Below are positions 1 to 5,260 of a DNA stretch of 5,341 nucleotides, one piece after another. Origin of the DNA: Burkholderiales bacterium (GTDB taxonomy: Bacteria > Pseudomonadota > Gammaproteobacteria > Burkholderiales > Burkholderiaceae_D); contig JACPVY010000531.1 in assembly GCA_016197345.1 (NCBI GenBank), positions 1-5,341 on the forward strand. The letters run 5' to 3'. A model generated the notes under the pieces. The model made no database searches. It was not told where the DNA came from and saw only the letters and a program-made list of their open reading frames with translations. Both the position numbers and the translations under genes were made by a program. The stretch's first letter is position 1; each line of letters starts with the position of its first letter.

Positions 1-9
1 CATCAGGGC

Positions 10-48
10 TTCGAAAAAATGGCACATATTGCCTATCGCTTTTTCGAA
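10..48. repeat. 9-bp perfect inverted repeat with inner GGCA/TGCC pair
   Basis: TTCGAAAAA at 10-18 is the exact reverse complement of TTTTTCGAA at 40-48. Inside it GGCA (21-24) can pair with TGCC (30-33) around a 5-base loop. Together they can fold into an interrupted stem. It could be a bidirectional terminator, since the arms give A- and T-rich flanks, or a protein site; the sequence alone does not decide. Confidence 0.5.
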
Positions 49-327
49 ATGCCCTAGCTTCTAATGCCAGCCCGCGCATCATTTCGATGATGGAGAAACG
101 CAACTGGACTTGGAATTAGATGATTATACCTAGCAACTAAAACATTTTGTGCACAGCATCAAAAATTCCGTTTTGACTGCCCGCAAGTAGTAAATTGTCC
201 ACTGTAGGGTGTTGCAAAATAGTCGCTAAATCGGTTTTCTACAAAGCTGCCAGATTGCAATACTTTCAAGTAAAATGCGCATTTCCCCACACCAGCCTAC
301 TATCTGCGATGGAATGCGGTGTAATAC

Positions 328-347
328 GCTAGCTGCACTGGGCTAGC
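328..347. repeat. Paired GCTAGC palindromes before minC
   Basis: The 6-bp palindrome GCTAGC occurs at 328-333 and again at 342-347, 14 bp apart centre to centre, separated by tgcactgg. The pair can act as two sites or form a 6-bp stem with an 8-base loop. It lies about 70 bases before the chosen minC start. Confidence 0.4.
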
Positions 348-414
348 CTCGTATATGATGCTTAGCTTGTATTCGAATTCATTGTCAATTAATCGAAACC
401 TAGACTGTGGTGCT

Positions 415-1194
415 ATGCAAAAAAGTTCTCTCCATCAACCAGTAGAAATTAAAATTTCCACCGTGGTTGCGATTTCTGTTATTTTGCGCGAAATTGATCT
501 CGCCGTGCTTGACGCGGCGCTGGTAGAAATGACAGGTGGCGCACCAGACTTTTTTGATGATGAATTTGCAGTCATTGATTTAAGCCACCTCGGCGAAGAG
601 CAAGGCAATATTGCGTGGGCAGAGTTGGTCGCTTTACTAAAGTCTTACCATTTAAATGCTGTCGCGGTAAAAAATAGCTTGCCGCTGACACACGATGCGA
701 TACGAAAGCAAGGTTTAAGTTTAGATAGCAGCGCTAAACCGCACCTAGAAACCGCACCAGAAACGACCAATGCGCCAATTGTGGTCGAAAAAATTATCGA
801 ACGTATCGTCGAAAAAGTGGTGCAAGTGCCAAGCAGCACCAGCGCTCCGGCAGACACCATCATCATTGATACCCCAGTGCGCGCCGGGCAACGCATTTAT
901 GCGCGTGGCGCCGACTTAATTATTACCGCAGTCGTCAATAATGGTGCAGAAATCATCGCCGACGGCAGCATCCATGTGTATGCAGCAATGCGCGGACGTG
1001 CGCTAGCGGGCGCGAATGGCAATGCCAATGCACGCATTTTTGCTTTTGGGCTGGAACCAGAATTGCTTTCGATTGCTGGCATGTATCGCACGTTTGAAGA
1101 AGGCGTGCCGAATAATGTCAGCAACCAACCTAGTATGACCAAATTGATCGGCGAGAGAATTGATATTCAACCTATCGCCCCCGTAGGCAAATAA
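415..1194 (+). CDS. minC: Septum site-determining protein MinC
   Basis: MinC is the FtsZ-polymerisation inhibitor recruited to the membrane by MinD. The product is 259 aa from ATG 415. An in-frame ATG at 355 would add 20 residues, but they resemble nothing in MinC, whereas the later start gives a terminus (PVEIK at 10-14) matching the PIELK-type start of other MinC proteins. Neither start has a strong Shine-Dalgarno sequence. The N-terminal FtsZ-interacting domain covers about residues 8-105. A variable linker follows (about 106-150). The C-terminal beta-helix domain, which dimerises and binds MinD, covers about 153-250 and contains the family hallmark RGRALAGANG at 193-202 and SIAGMYRTFE at 219-228. 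The linker has a four-residue repeat, VVEK-IIER-IVEK-VVQV (123-138). It is first in minCDE, 58 bases before minD, and probably cotranscribed. Identification is firm; only the start is open. Confidence 0.96.
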   Translation: MQKSSLHQPVEIKISTVVAISVILREIDLAVLDAALVEMTGGAPDFFDDEFAVIDLSHLGEEQGNIAWAELVALLKSYHLNAVAVKNSLPLTHDAIRKQGLSLDSSAKPHLETAPETTNAPIVVEKIIERIVEKVVQVPSSTSAPADTIIIDTPVRAGQRIYARGADLIITAVVNNGAEIIADGSIHVYAAMRGRALAGANGNANARIFAFGLEPELLSIAGMYRTFEEGVPNNVSNQPSMTKLIGERIDIQPIAPVGK

Positions 1195-1240
1195 AAAACT
1201 TATTACACGCTGTTGCGGCAGCTGCTTCACCCTATTTCGA

Positions 1241-1246
1241 GAAGGA
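1241..1246 (+). promoter_or_regulatory. Shine-Dalgarno of minD
   Basis: GAAGGA lies 6 bases before the GTG at 1253 and supports that codon as the minD start. Confidence 0.8.
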
Positions 1247-1252
1247 CTTTTC

Positions 1253-2071
1253 GTGGCAAGAATTATTGTTGTGACCTCCGGCAAAGGCGGCGTTGGCAAA
1301 ACTACATCCAGCGCCAGTTTTTCCTCCGGCCTCGCTTTGCGCGGCCATAAAACCGTCGTCATCGACTTTGATGTCGGCCTGCGTAACCTCGATCTGATCA
1401 TGGGCTGCGAGCGCCGTGTTGTCTATGATTTGATCAACGTCATCAACAACGAAGCAACGCTGAATCAAGCGCTGATCAAAGACAAACATTGCGACAACTT
1501 GTTCATTTTGCCTGCCTCGCAAACGCGCGACAAAGACGCTTTGTCAGAAGATGGCGTGGAACGCGTGTTGAATGATTTGATTCAGATGAATTTCGATTAC
1601 ATCATTTGCGATTCCCCCGCCGGGATTGAGCATGGCGCACTGATGGCATTGACCTTTGCCGACGAAGCACTGGTCGTCACCAACCCAGAAGTGTCGTCGG
1701 TACGCGATTCCGATCGCATCCTCGGCATCTTGCAAGCCAAATCACGCCGCGCGCAATCTGGCGGCGAACCCGTTAAAGAACATTTACTCATTACCCGCTA
1801 TTCGCCCAAACGCGTCGAAGCAGGCGAAATGCTGTCCTACACCGATGTCCAAGAAATTCTACGCATTCCTTTGCTCGGCATTATTCCTGAATCGGAATCG
1901 GTGCTACATGCGTCGAACCAAGGTAATCCTGCGATCCATTTGAAAGGCAGCGACGTCTCGCAAGCCTACGAAGACGTGGTCGCGCGCTTTTTGGGTGAAG
2001 AACGGCCGATGCGCTTTACCACGTATGAAAAACCGGGCTTACTCAAGCGCATCTTTGGAGGGAAACCATAA
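1253..2071 (+). CDS. minD: Septum site-determining ATPase MinD
   Basis: MinD is a ParA/MinD-family P-loop ATPase. As an ATP-bound dimer it sits on the inner membrane, recruits MinC, and is released when MinE stimulates hydrolysis. The product is 272 aa, the usual length. The deviant Walker A motif GKGGVGKT spans 10-17, with signature lysine K11 and K16. The switch region is [10 protein letters not shown] (38-47) with D40. Walker B is the segment ending in D120, followed by SPAGIE (121-126). The last twelve residues (261-272, [12 protein letters not shown]) form the amphipathic membrane-targeting helix. The GTG start is fixed by a good ribosome binding site and by the family N-terminus [13 protein letters not shown]. 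Its TAA stop overlaps the minE ATG by one base (TAATG), which suggests translational coupling. Every expected active-site residue I can check is present. Confidence 0.98.
   Translation: MARIIVVTSGKGGVGKTTSSASFSSGLALRGHKTVVIDFDVGLRNLDLIMGCERRVVYDLINVINNEATLNQALIKDKHCDNLFILPASQTRDKDALSEDGVERVLNDLIQMNFDYIICDSPAGIEHGALMALTFADEALVVTNPEVSSVRDSDRILGILQAKSRRAQSGGEPVKEHLLITRYSPKRVEAGEMLSYTDVQEILRIPLLGIIPESESVLHASNQGNPAIHLKGSDVSQAYEDVVARFLGEERPMRFTTYEKPGLLKRIFGGKP
2057..2062 (+). promoter_or_regulatory. Shine-Dalgarno of minE inside minD
   Basis: GGAGGG lies 8 bases before ATG 2071, within the last codons of minD. It gives minE its own strong ribosome site in addition to coupling through the TAATG overlap. 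Confidence 0.8.
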
Positions 2072-2325
2072 TGGCTCTACTGTCTTTCCTGTTTCCAAGC
2101 AAACCCAAAACTGCTAGTGCCGCTAAAGAACGTTTGCAAATCATCATCGCACGCGAACGCAATGGTCGTAGCGGGCCAGATTTTCTGCCTGCGTTGCATA
2201 AAGAATTGATCGACGTCATTTCGAAATACACCAAGGTCAATCCTGAAGACATCAAAATCTCTTTGGATCGCCAAGGTAACTTAGAAGTGCTCGATGTCAA
2301 CGTTGTCTTGCCTGACAGTCAATAA
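2071..2325 (+). CDS. minE: Cell division topological specificity factor MinE
   Basis: MinE binds MinD at the membrane, triggers its ATPase and drives the pole-to-pole oscillation that confines MinC activity to the poles. At 84 aa it has normal family length. The short hydrophobic N-terminus (MALLSFLF, 1-8) is the membrane-contacting segment. The MinD-activating stretch with [13 protein letters not shown] at 18-30 matches the conserved anti-MinCD helix. The rest (about 31-84), with the conserved LHKELIDVI at 42-50, forms the dimeric topological specificity domain. The start overlaps the minD stop by one base. It ends the operon and is followed within 5-30 bases by a GC-rich hairpin. Confidence is very high from sequence and gene order. 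Confidence 0.98.
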   Translation: MALLSFLFPSKPKTASAAKERLQIIIARERNGRSGPDFLPALHKELIDVISKYTKVNPEDIKISLDRQGNLEVLDVNVVLPDSQ

Positions 2326-2329
2326 AACA

Positions 2330-2359
2330 GGAGCGCCGCGCACACTGCGGCGCCCTCTT
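2330..2359 (+). terminator. Probable minCDE terminator hairpin
   Basis: GCGCCGC (2333-2339) pairs with GCGGCGC (2347-2353) around a 7-base loop, beginning 8 bases after the minE stop. The tail (cctctt) is only moderately U-rich, so it may be a weak intrinsic terminator or an mRNA-stabilising stem. Position at the operon end favours termination. Confidence 0.6.
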
Positions 2360-2486
2360 GACTCACCTCCCGCTCACCGCAATATTGCAGCCTAAAATGC
2401 ATCGCTGCTAGCATTCGCGCATGCATACCACACTCAGCAAAGTTTTTTTGTGCCTATGCTGAACGCCCACATTCGCGCTTTACCCT

Positions 2487-2636
2487 CTACCAGCTCGCCA
2501 GATCGCCCGCAATGCGTATCATTTGTGCAGCAGACAACCCGAACAGGTGATTGATTTCCCGCATTTTCTGCGCAAAGATGGGGTCATTGACTGACTCATG
2601 CTGCGCGGCAGTTCCTGCAAATCTTGCGTCAGGCAT
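2487..2636 (-). CDS. Doubtful short ORF with FlhD-like C-terminus
   Basis: From ATG 2636 this frame encodes 49 aa; using TTG at 2711 it would be 74 aa, and it stays open to a stop near 2765 without another standard start. The part PIFAQKMREINHLFGLSAAQMIRIA loosely recalls the FlhD pattern of an IFRLGI-like segment followed by LT-x-x-Q-(hydrophobic)2-(K/R)-(hydrophobic)-A, but it stops where FlhD would continue. No Shine-Dalgarno sequence is visible at either start. It could be a short FlhD-like protein, a decayed remnant, or chance. I list it only because the gap is otherwise empty and the codons look ordinary for this genome. Confidence 0.2.
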   Translation of the reverse strand: MPDARFAGTAAQHESVNDPIFAQKMREINHLFGLSAAQMIRIAGDLASW

Positions 2637-2748
2637 TAAGATTGCCAATTTCAGTATTGTTGTATCATTCGGTACATTTTGTGAAAATAGTGGCAAACTA
2701 TTGCCGCACAAAAACTGGTTAATGGTAATATTTTCATTAAGATTGCCA
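2634..2748. repeat. 14-bp direct repeat, 101 bp apart
   Basis: cattaagattgcca occurs perfectly at 2634-2647 and 2735-2748. Each copy contains one TTGCC word of the larger cluster. The spacing is 101 bp start to start. The copies sit in the putative control region of the downstream response regulator. Confidence 0.75.
2723..2731 (+). promoter_or_regulatory. Possible extended -10 for the response regulator
   Basis: TGG followed by TAATAT (2726-2731) fits an extended -10 element. TTGCCG at 2701-2706 is a poor -35 at 19-bp spacing. Transcription would start near 2738, leaving a leader of about 90 bases. This is a weak prediction. Confidence 0.25.
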
Positions 2749-2811
2749 TTTACTATCGCTCGCTTAATCTACCAAGCAATAGGCAATACCGATCCGCTAT
2801 TAAACCAATGC

Positions 2812-2859
2812 AAAACGGCAATTTTTCGTGAAAGATAACTTATTAGCAGTTGCCGTTTT
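2812..2859. repeat. 10-bp inverted repeat bracketing the regulator's start codon
   Basis: AAAACGGCAA (2812-2821) and TTGCCGTTTT (2850-2859) are exact reverse complements separated by 28 bases. The GTG start at 2828 lies in the loop. In RNA this could enclose the initiation region; in DNA it could be a paired operator. Confidence 0.75.
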
Positions 2860-3616
2860 AGACATTGATCCCACCCAAACAGATTTGATCTGTGGGGTGC
2901 TGACATCCACCGGTCATGAGTGCCAGCCATTTCATAGCGCGAAAGAGCTGCTGCTACAGTTGCGCAAAGATAATTTCGACATGCTGATACTCGATTGGCA
3001 GGTGCCAGATTTGAGCGGGGTAGAAGTCTTGCGCCAGTCACGCGATAATTTGCCCGCAAATATGCCAGTGCTAGTGCTAGCGAATCGCTCAGGCGAAGAT
3101 GACATCATCGAAGGCATGGATGCTGGGGCAAATGACTACATGGTCAAGCCAATTCGCCGCGTTGAGTTGGTGGCGCGCGTGCAAGCGCTATTGCGCCGCG
3201 CTTACCCAGATGCACACAATGTCGAACAAATCAAATTTGGCGACTATGTATTTGAAACCCGTACTGGGCGGCTCTTGTTGAATAACAAACCGATTGAATT
3301 AACGCAAAAAGAATTTGATCTCGCGCTCTTGCTATTCCGCAACCTAGGACGGCCATTATCGCGCACGTTTATCCATGAAACCGTGTGGTCACGCGATGCC
3401 GAATTGGTATCACGCACGATGGATACCCATGTTTCGCGGGTGCGCAACAAACTACAGCTACGGCCAGAAAACGGCTATCGCTTAGCGCCAGTGTATAGCT
3501 ATGGCTATCGCTTGGAGCAAATCGGCGCAGGGCACAATGGCGTGCTACCAGAAGCACAGGCTGCACAGCCAACCCCAGTCACAGCAACCGCACCTCCTCC
3601 AGCGACACCGACTTGA
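2828..3616 (+). CDS. OmpR/PhoB-type response regulator transcription factor
   Basis: A cytoplasmic two-component DNA-binding regulator of 262 aa. The receiver domain (about 6-124) shows acidic residues D12 and D14, phospho-acceptor D56 in LILDWQVPDLSG, and the K107-P108 pair in DYMVKPI. The switch Thr/Ser normally found in the LTAR-type segment is Ala here (A85 in LVLANR). The OmpR-type winged-helix domain (about 134-230) contains LTQKEFDLALLLF (158-170) and the recognition-helix region DTHVSRVRNKL (199-209). A Pro/Ala/Thr-rich tail (about 241-262) extends past the usual end. GTG 2828 is the only usable start, because an in-frame stop lies at 2801 and no other start codon intervenes; no Shine-Dalgarno sequence is visible. 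No histidine kinase adjoins it, so its signal is unknown. The gene probably has its own promoter, given the gap and hairpin after minE. The next gene converges 16 bases away. Confidence 0.93.
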   Translation: MKDNLLAVAVLDIDPTQTDLICGVLTSTGHECQPFHSAKELLLQLRKDNFDMLILDWQVPDLSGVEVLRQSRDNLPANMPVLVLANRSGEDDIIEGMDAGANDYMVKPIRRVELVARVQALLRRAYPDAHNVEQIKFGDYVFETRTGRLLLNNKPIELTQKEFDLALLLFRNLGRPLSRTFIHETVWSRDAELVSRTMDTHVSRVRNKLQLRPENGYRLAPVYSYGYRLEQIGAGHNGVLPEAQAAQPTPVTATAPPPATPT

Positions 3617-3632
3617 TCGTCATTCAGGGCCG

Positions 3633-4328
3633 TTAAGCGCCGTACAACTGCTCTGCGCGCTGCAACAGCACCCAGCTTGTCAAAATGTATTTATCGTTGG
3701 AGGTTGGTACACAACCGCGATGGGTGTGGGTGAAATAGGCCGGCGCAATCACCATCCGCCCGGCTTTCGGCGAAATAGCGCGCTCTTGATAAAAGAATTC
3801 CGTCTGCCCACCTTCAGCGACATCATTCAAATAAAACATAAACAGCAAACTGCGATGCAATTGCTCGTTATGCGGCGCCATGGGATAGACTTCGCAATGC
3901 CAGTAATTGTAGTTACCGCTACCCTTAGCGTATTTTTGCACCTGTATTTTGCCTAGGCGATACAGGCTTTTCATCAAATCTTCTGTCTTGCCTTGCGCGA
4001 TTTCATCGTAGTTTTCATGCGTCAGCGCCACTGCTTTGCCGGTTTTCGGATGCTGAAGCGTCAAAGCGAGCGGTGCGATCAGCGCGAAGCGATATTTCTC
4101 CATATACTGCGCCACATACTTGGTCGTCACTTGCGTGATTTCTTGCAGTAACGGCGCGTAGTCACGATGATCGTTCAGATACAAATCGGTACTGAGTTTT
4201 TTCGTCGTATCGACTTGACCACCAGCCTTACCTTGCGTCAGATGCGGACTCTTATCGAACACCGCAATCATCTTCGCGCAAAATTCTGCACCCAAGGCAT
4301 CGTCATAGACTTCAATGAAATCGTTCAT
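3633..4328 (-). CDS. 2-oxoglutarate/Fe(II)-dependent oxygenase, prolyl 4-hydroxylase-like
   Basis: A 231-aa protein with the double-stranded beta-helix signature of the 2OG-Fe(II) oxygenase superfamily (P4Hc-like). These enzymes couple 2-oxoglutarate decarboxylation to hydroxylation of a substrate, which cannot be named here. Likely metal ligands are H144 and E146 in YWHCEVYP and H203 in HTHRG. K213 in SNDKYILTSW is the expected 2-oxoglutarate carboxylate binder. The segment LLFMFYLNDVAEGGQTEF (161-178) is the typical core strand plus GG turn. The first pair is HxE where HxD is commoner. The N-terminal half (1-125) is less conserved to my eye. The ATG at 4328 is preceded by a modest GCGAGAAAA purine stretch. 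It lies downstream of apt on the same strand, 116 bases away with a repeat element between, so cotranscription is uncertain. No signal peptide is seen. Confidence 0.88.
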   Translation of the reverse strand: MNDFIEVYDDALGAEFCAKMIAVFDKSPHLTQGKAGGQVDTTKKLSTDLYLNDHRDYAPLLQEITQVTTKYVAQYMEKYRFALIAPLALTLQHPKTGKAVALTHENYDEIAQGKTEDLMKSLYRLGKIQVQKYAKGSGNYNYWHCEVYPMAPHNEQLHRSLLFMFYLNDVAEGGQTEFFYQERAISPKAGRMVIAPAYFTHTHRGCVPTSNDKYILTSWVLLQRAEQLYGA

Positions 4329-4354
4329 GCTGATTTTCTCGCTTAATTCGGGGC

Positions 4355-4400
4355 GGGCTAGTTGCTAGCCCCATAAGTCCGTGGGCAACGAGTTGCCCAC
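4355..4400. repeat. Tandem hairpins, REP-like intergenic element
   Basis: Two perfect palindromes lie 9 bases apart: GGGCTAG (4355-4361) with CTAGCCC (4365-4371) over a 3-base loop, and GTGGGCAAC (4381-4389) with GTTGCCCAC (4392-4400) over GA, which in practice would open to a 4-base loop. The second is flanked by CCTACC, so the - strand reads GGTAGGGTGGGCAAC, a form I recall from dispersed palindromic repeats in proteobacterial intergenic regions. It lies between apt and the oxygenase gene and could also stabilise or end the apt transcript, though no T run follows. Confidence 0.7.
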
Positions 4401-4444
4401 CCTACCGGGCCAACACTAGATGGCTCACCCGCCTCAATACCGTC

Positions 4445-4975
4445 TTATTCTTCGTCTTCAAAAGCGCACATCGCAAACACTTTTTGCCCCATTTTTTCTA
4501 AGCGCTGACGGCCGCCGAGGAAAGGCAAATCAATCACAAACGCGCATTCGACGATTTCTGCACCCATCATCGCGATCAACTTGCAACCGGCTTCAGCGGT
4601 GCCGCCAGTGGCGATCAAATCATCGACCAATAGCACTTTTTCGCCTGCGCTAATGGCATCGGTATGCAACTCGATGCGGTCAGTGCCATATTCCAGTTCG
4701 TAATCAAAGCCTACCGTTTCAGCAGGCAACTTGCCTTTTTTGCGCATAGGGACAAAACCCACGCCCAGCGCAATCGCCAAGGGCGCACCAACGATGAAAC
4801 CGCGCGATTCAATCCCGATGACCTTATCGATTTTCACGTCTTGGTAGCGTTGCACCAAGATGTTTTGCATCTCGCGAAAACCTTCTGCATCTTTCAGCAG
4901 CGTCGTGATGTCGCGAAACATGACGCCTGGTTTCGGATGATTAGGCACGTTACGAATTTTGGATTTGATAGACAT
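4445..4975 (-). CDS. apt: Adenine phosphoribosyltransferase
   Basis: Apt converts adenine and PRPP to AMP and pyrophosphate in purine salvage, in the cytosol. From ATG 4975 the product is 176 aa, typical for bacterial APRT. An in-frame GTG at 4984 would add only three residues (MIS) and is less likely, since MSIKSKIRNVPNHPKPGVMFRDIT starts like its relatives. Visible family features are PKPGVMFRDIT near the N-terminus (about 15-25), ESRGF (56-60), the flexible-loop basic stretch RKKGKLP (78-84), and the PRPP-binding motif VLLVDDLIATGGT (114-126) with the two acidic residues. The ribosome site is weak. It is transcribed away from the kinase-like gene at 5261 and is followed by a hairpin element and the oxygenase gene. 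All key motifs are intact. Confidence 0.97.
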   Translation of the reverse strand: MSIKSKIRNVPNHPKPGVMFRDITTLLKDAEGFREMQNILVQRYQDVKIDKVIGIESRGFIVGAPLAIALGVGFVPMRKKGKLPAETVGFDYELEYGTDRIELHTDAISAGEKVLLVDDLIATGGTAEAGCKLIAMMGAEIVECAFVIDLPFLGGRQRLEKMGQKVFAMCAFEDEE

Positions 4976-5170
4976 GGAGATCACTTAAAGAACTGGTTGG
5001 CCCTGCGCCGAAAATAGCGAATACATGCAAATGCAATAAGTGCGGCATTTGTAGCAATCGTAGCGACAGAGATTGAAGATTGAAAATCGAAAGGTGGAAT
5101 TCTGACAGAAGTGGGGCAGAGAATGGAAAAAATTTTATGTCGAAGCGAGCGGCGCAATATGAACAGCGAT

Positions 5171-5199
5171 TTGACAGCAAACAAACAAATGTCTATCAT
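5171..5199 (+). promoter_or_regulatory. Sigma-70 promoter of the terminal gene
   Basis: TTGACA (5171-5176), a perfect -35, is followed after exactly 17 bp by TATCAT (5194-5199), a 5-of-6 match to the -10. Transcription would begin near 5206, giving a leader of about 55 bases before GTG 5261. It is the strongest promoter visible in the window. Confidence 0.8.
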
Positions 5200-5214
5200 A
5201 AAAAACAAATGTTT
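5183..5214. repeat. Paired operator-like repeat over the promoter
   Basis: AAACAAATGT occurs at 5183-5192, inside the -35/-10 spacer, and at 5203-5212, over the expected start site. The copies are 20 bp apart, about two helical turns. The second extends into a perfect small palindrome AAACA-AA-TGTTT (5203-5214); the first has one mismatch (AAACA-AA-TGTCT). Placement fits repressor binding. Confidence 0.6.
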
Positions 5215-5260
5215 GATTATTCCCCATCATCCCTTATTCCAATAAACCGACAAGCCTATC

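Larger units (their letters stand above)
1..414. other. Region upstream of minC with no recognisable gene
   Basis: I cannot assign a gene here. Three short frames run off the left edge: a + frame stopping at 55-57, a + frame stopping at 117-119, and a - frame with ATG codons at 82 and 79 that leaves the window leftwards. None resembles a family I know, so a truncated neighbouring gene is possible but unproven. The remainder (about 120-414) is AT-rich with frequent stops and presumably holds the minC promoter. I found no convincing -35/-10 pair; TAAAAT at 271-276 and TATGAT at 354-359 are isolated -10-like words. Small hairpins occur at 10-48, 77-92 and 328-347. Confidence 0.5.
2360..2827. other. 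Long gap between minE and the response regulator
   Basis: No well-supported gene lies in this stretch of about 470 bases. From 2360 to 2486 there are small hairpin-forming words (ATGCAT at 2397-2402 and 2421-2426; TCAGCA 2434-2439 with TGCTGA 2457-2462 around a T7 run at 2443-2449) but no clear terminator. From 2487 to 2711 the - strand is open, with a weak FlhD-like ending. From about 2634 the DNA becomes AT-rich and is dotted with TTGCC/GGCAA words that continue into the start of the response-regulator gene, as expected of a regulatory region. Confidence 0.6.
4976..5260. other. Divergent intergenic control region, apt / kinase-like gene
   Basis: This stretch of 285 bases separates two divergent genes. 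Its right part carries a clear + strand promoter and operator-like repeats (5171-5212). Its left part, the apt leader, has a 7-bp inverted repeat, CAAATGC (5028-5034) with GCATTTG (5045-5051), and a short tandem AGATTGA (5070-5083) plus a degenerate third copy. I found no convincing apt promoter. A - strand frame from ATG 5199 to the stop at 4981 (72 aa) crosses it and is discussed among the findings. Confidence 0.55.

Noticed and set aside
1..57. + frame ending in AYRFFEMP and a stop, suggestive of an acyltransferase tail
   Set aside because: Only 18 residues, no hydrophobic helix before it, and two competing frames cover the same bases; not enough to call a gene.
355..414. In-frame upstream ATG giving MinC 20 extra residues
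   Set aside because: The extra residues do not resemble MinC N-termini, no Shine-Dalgarno sequence precedes ATG 355, and the start at 415 aligns with the family.
1209..1225. GCTG/CAGC stem and GCAGCTGC palindrome between minC and minD
   Set aside because: Short, no T run, and expected by chance in this composition; minC and minD are probably cotranscribed.
2434..2462. TCAGCA/TGCTGA inverted repeat around a T7 run as a terminator
   Set aside because: The T run lies in the loop, not after the stem, and arms are only 6 bp.
2551..2838. 95-aa + strand frame in the gap before the regulator
   Set aside because: No family resemblance or ribosome site; it overlaps the regulatory cluster and ends inside the regulator gene.
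3501..3956. 151-aa + strand frame
   Set aside because: It is antisense to the oxygenase and overlaps the end of the regulator out of frame; composition is that of a shadow frame.
4445..4984. GTG 4984 as the apt start
   Set aside because: Adds only MIS before a family-like MSIKS start; ATG 4975 is simpler, though the GTG cannot be fully excluded.
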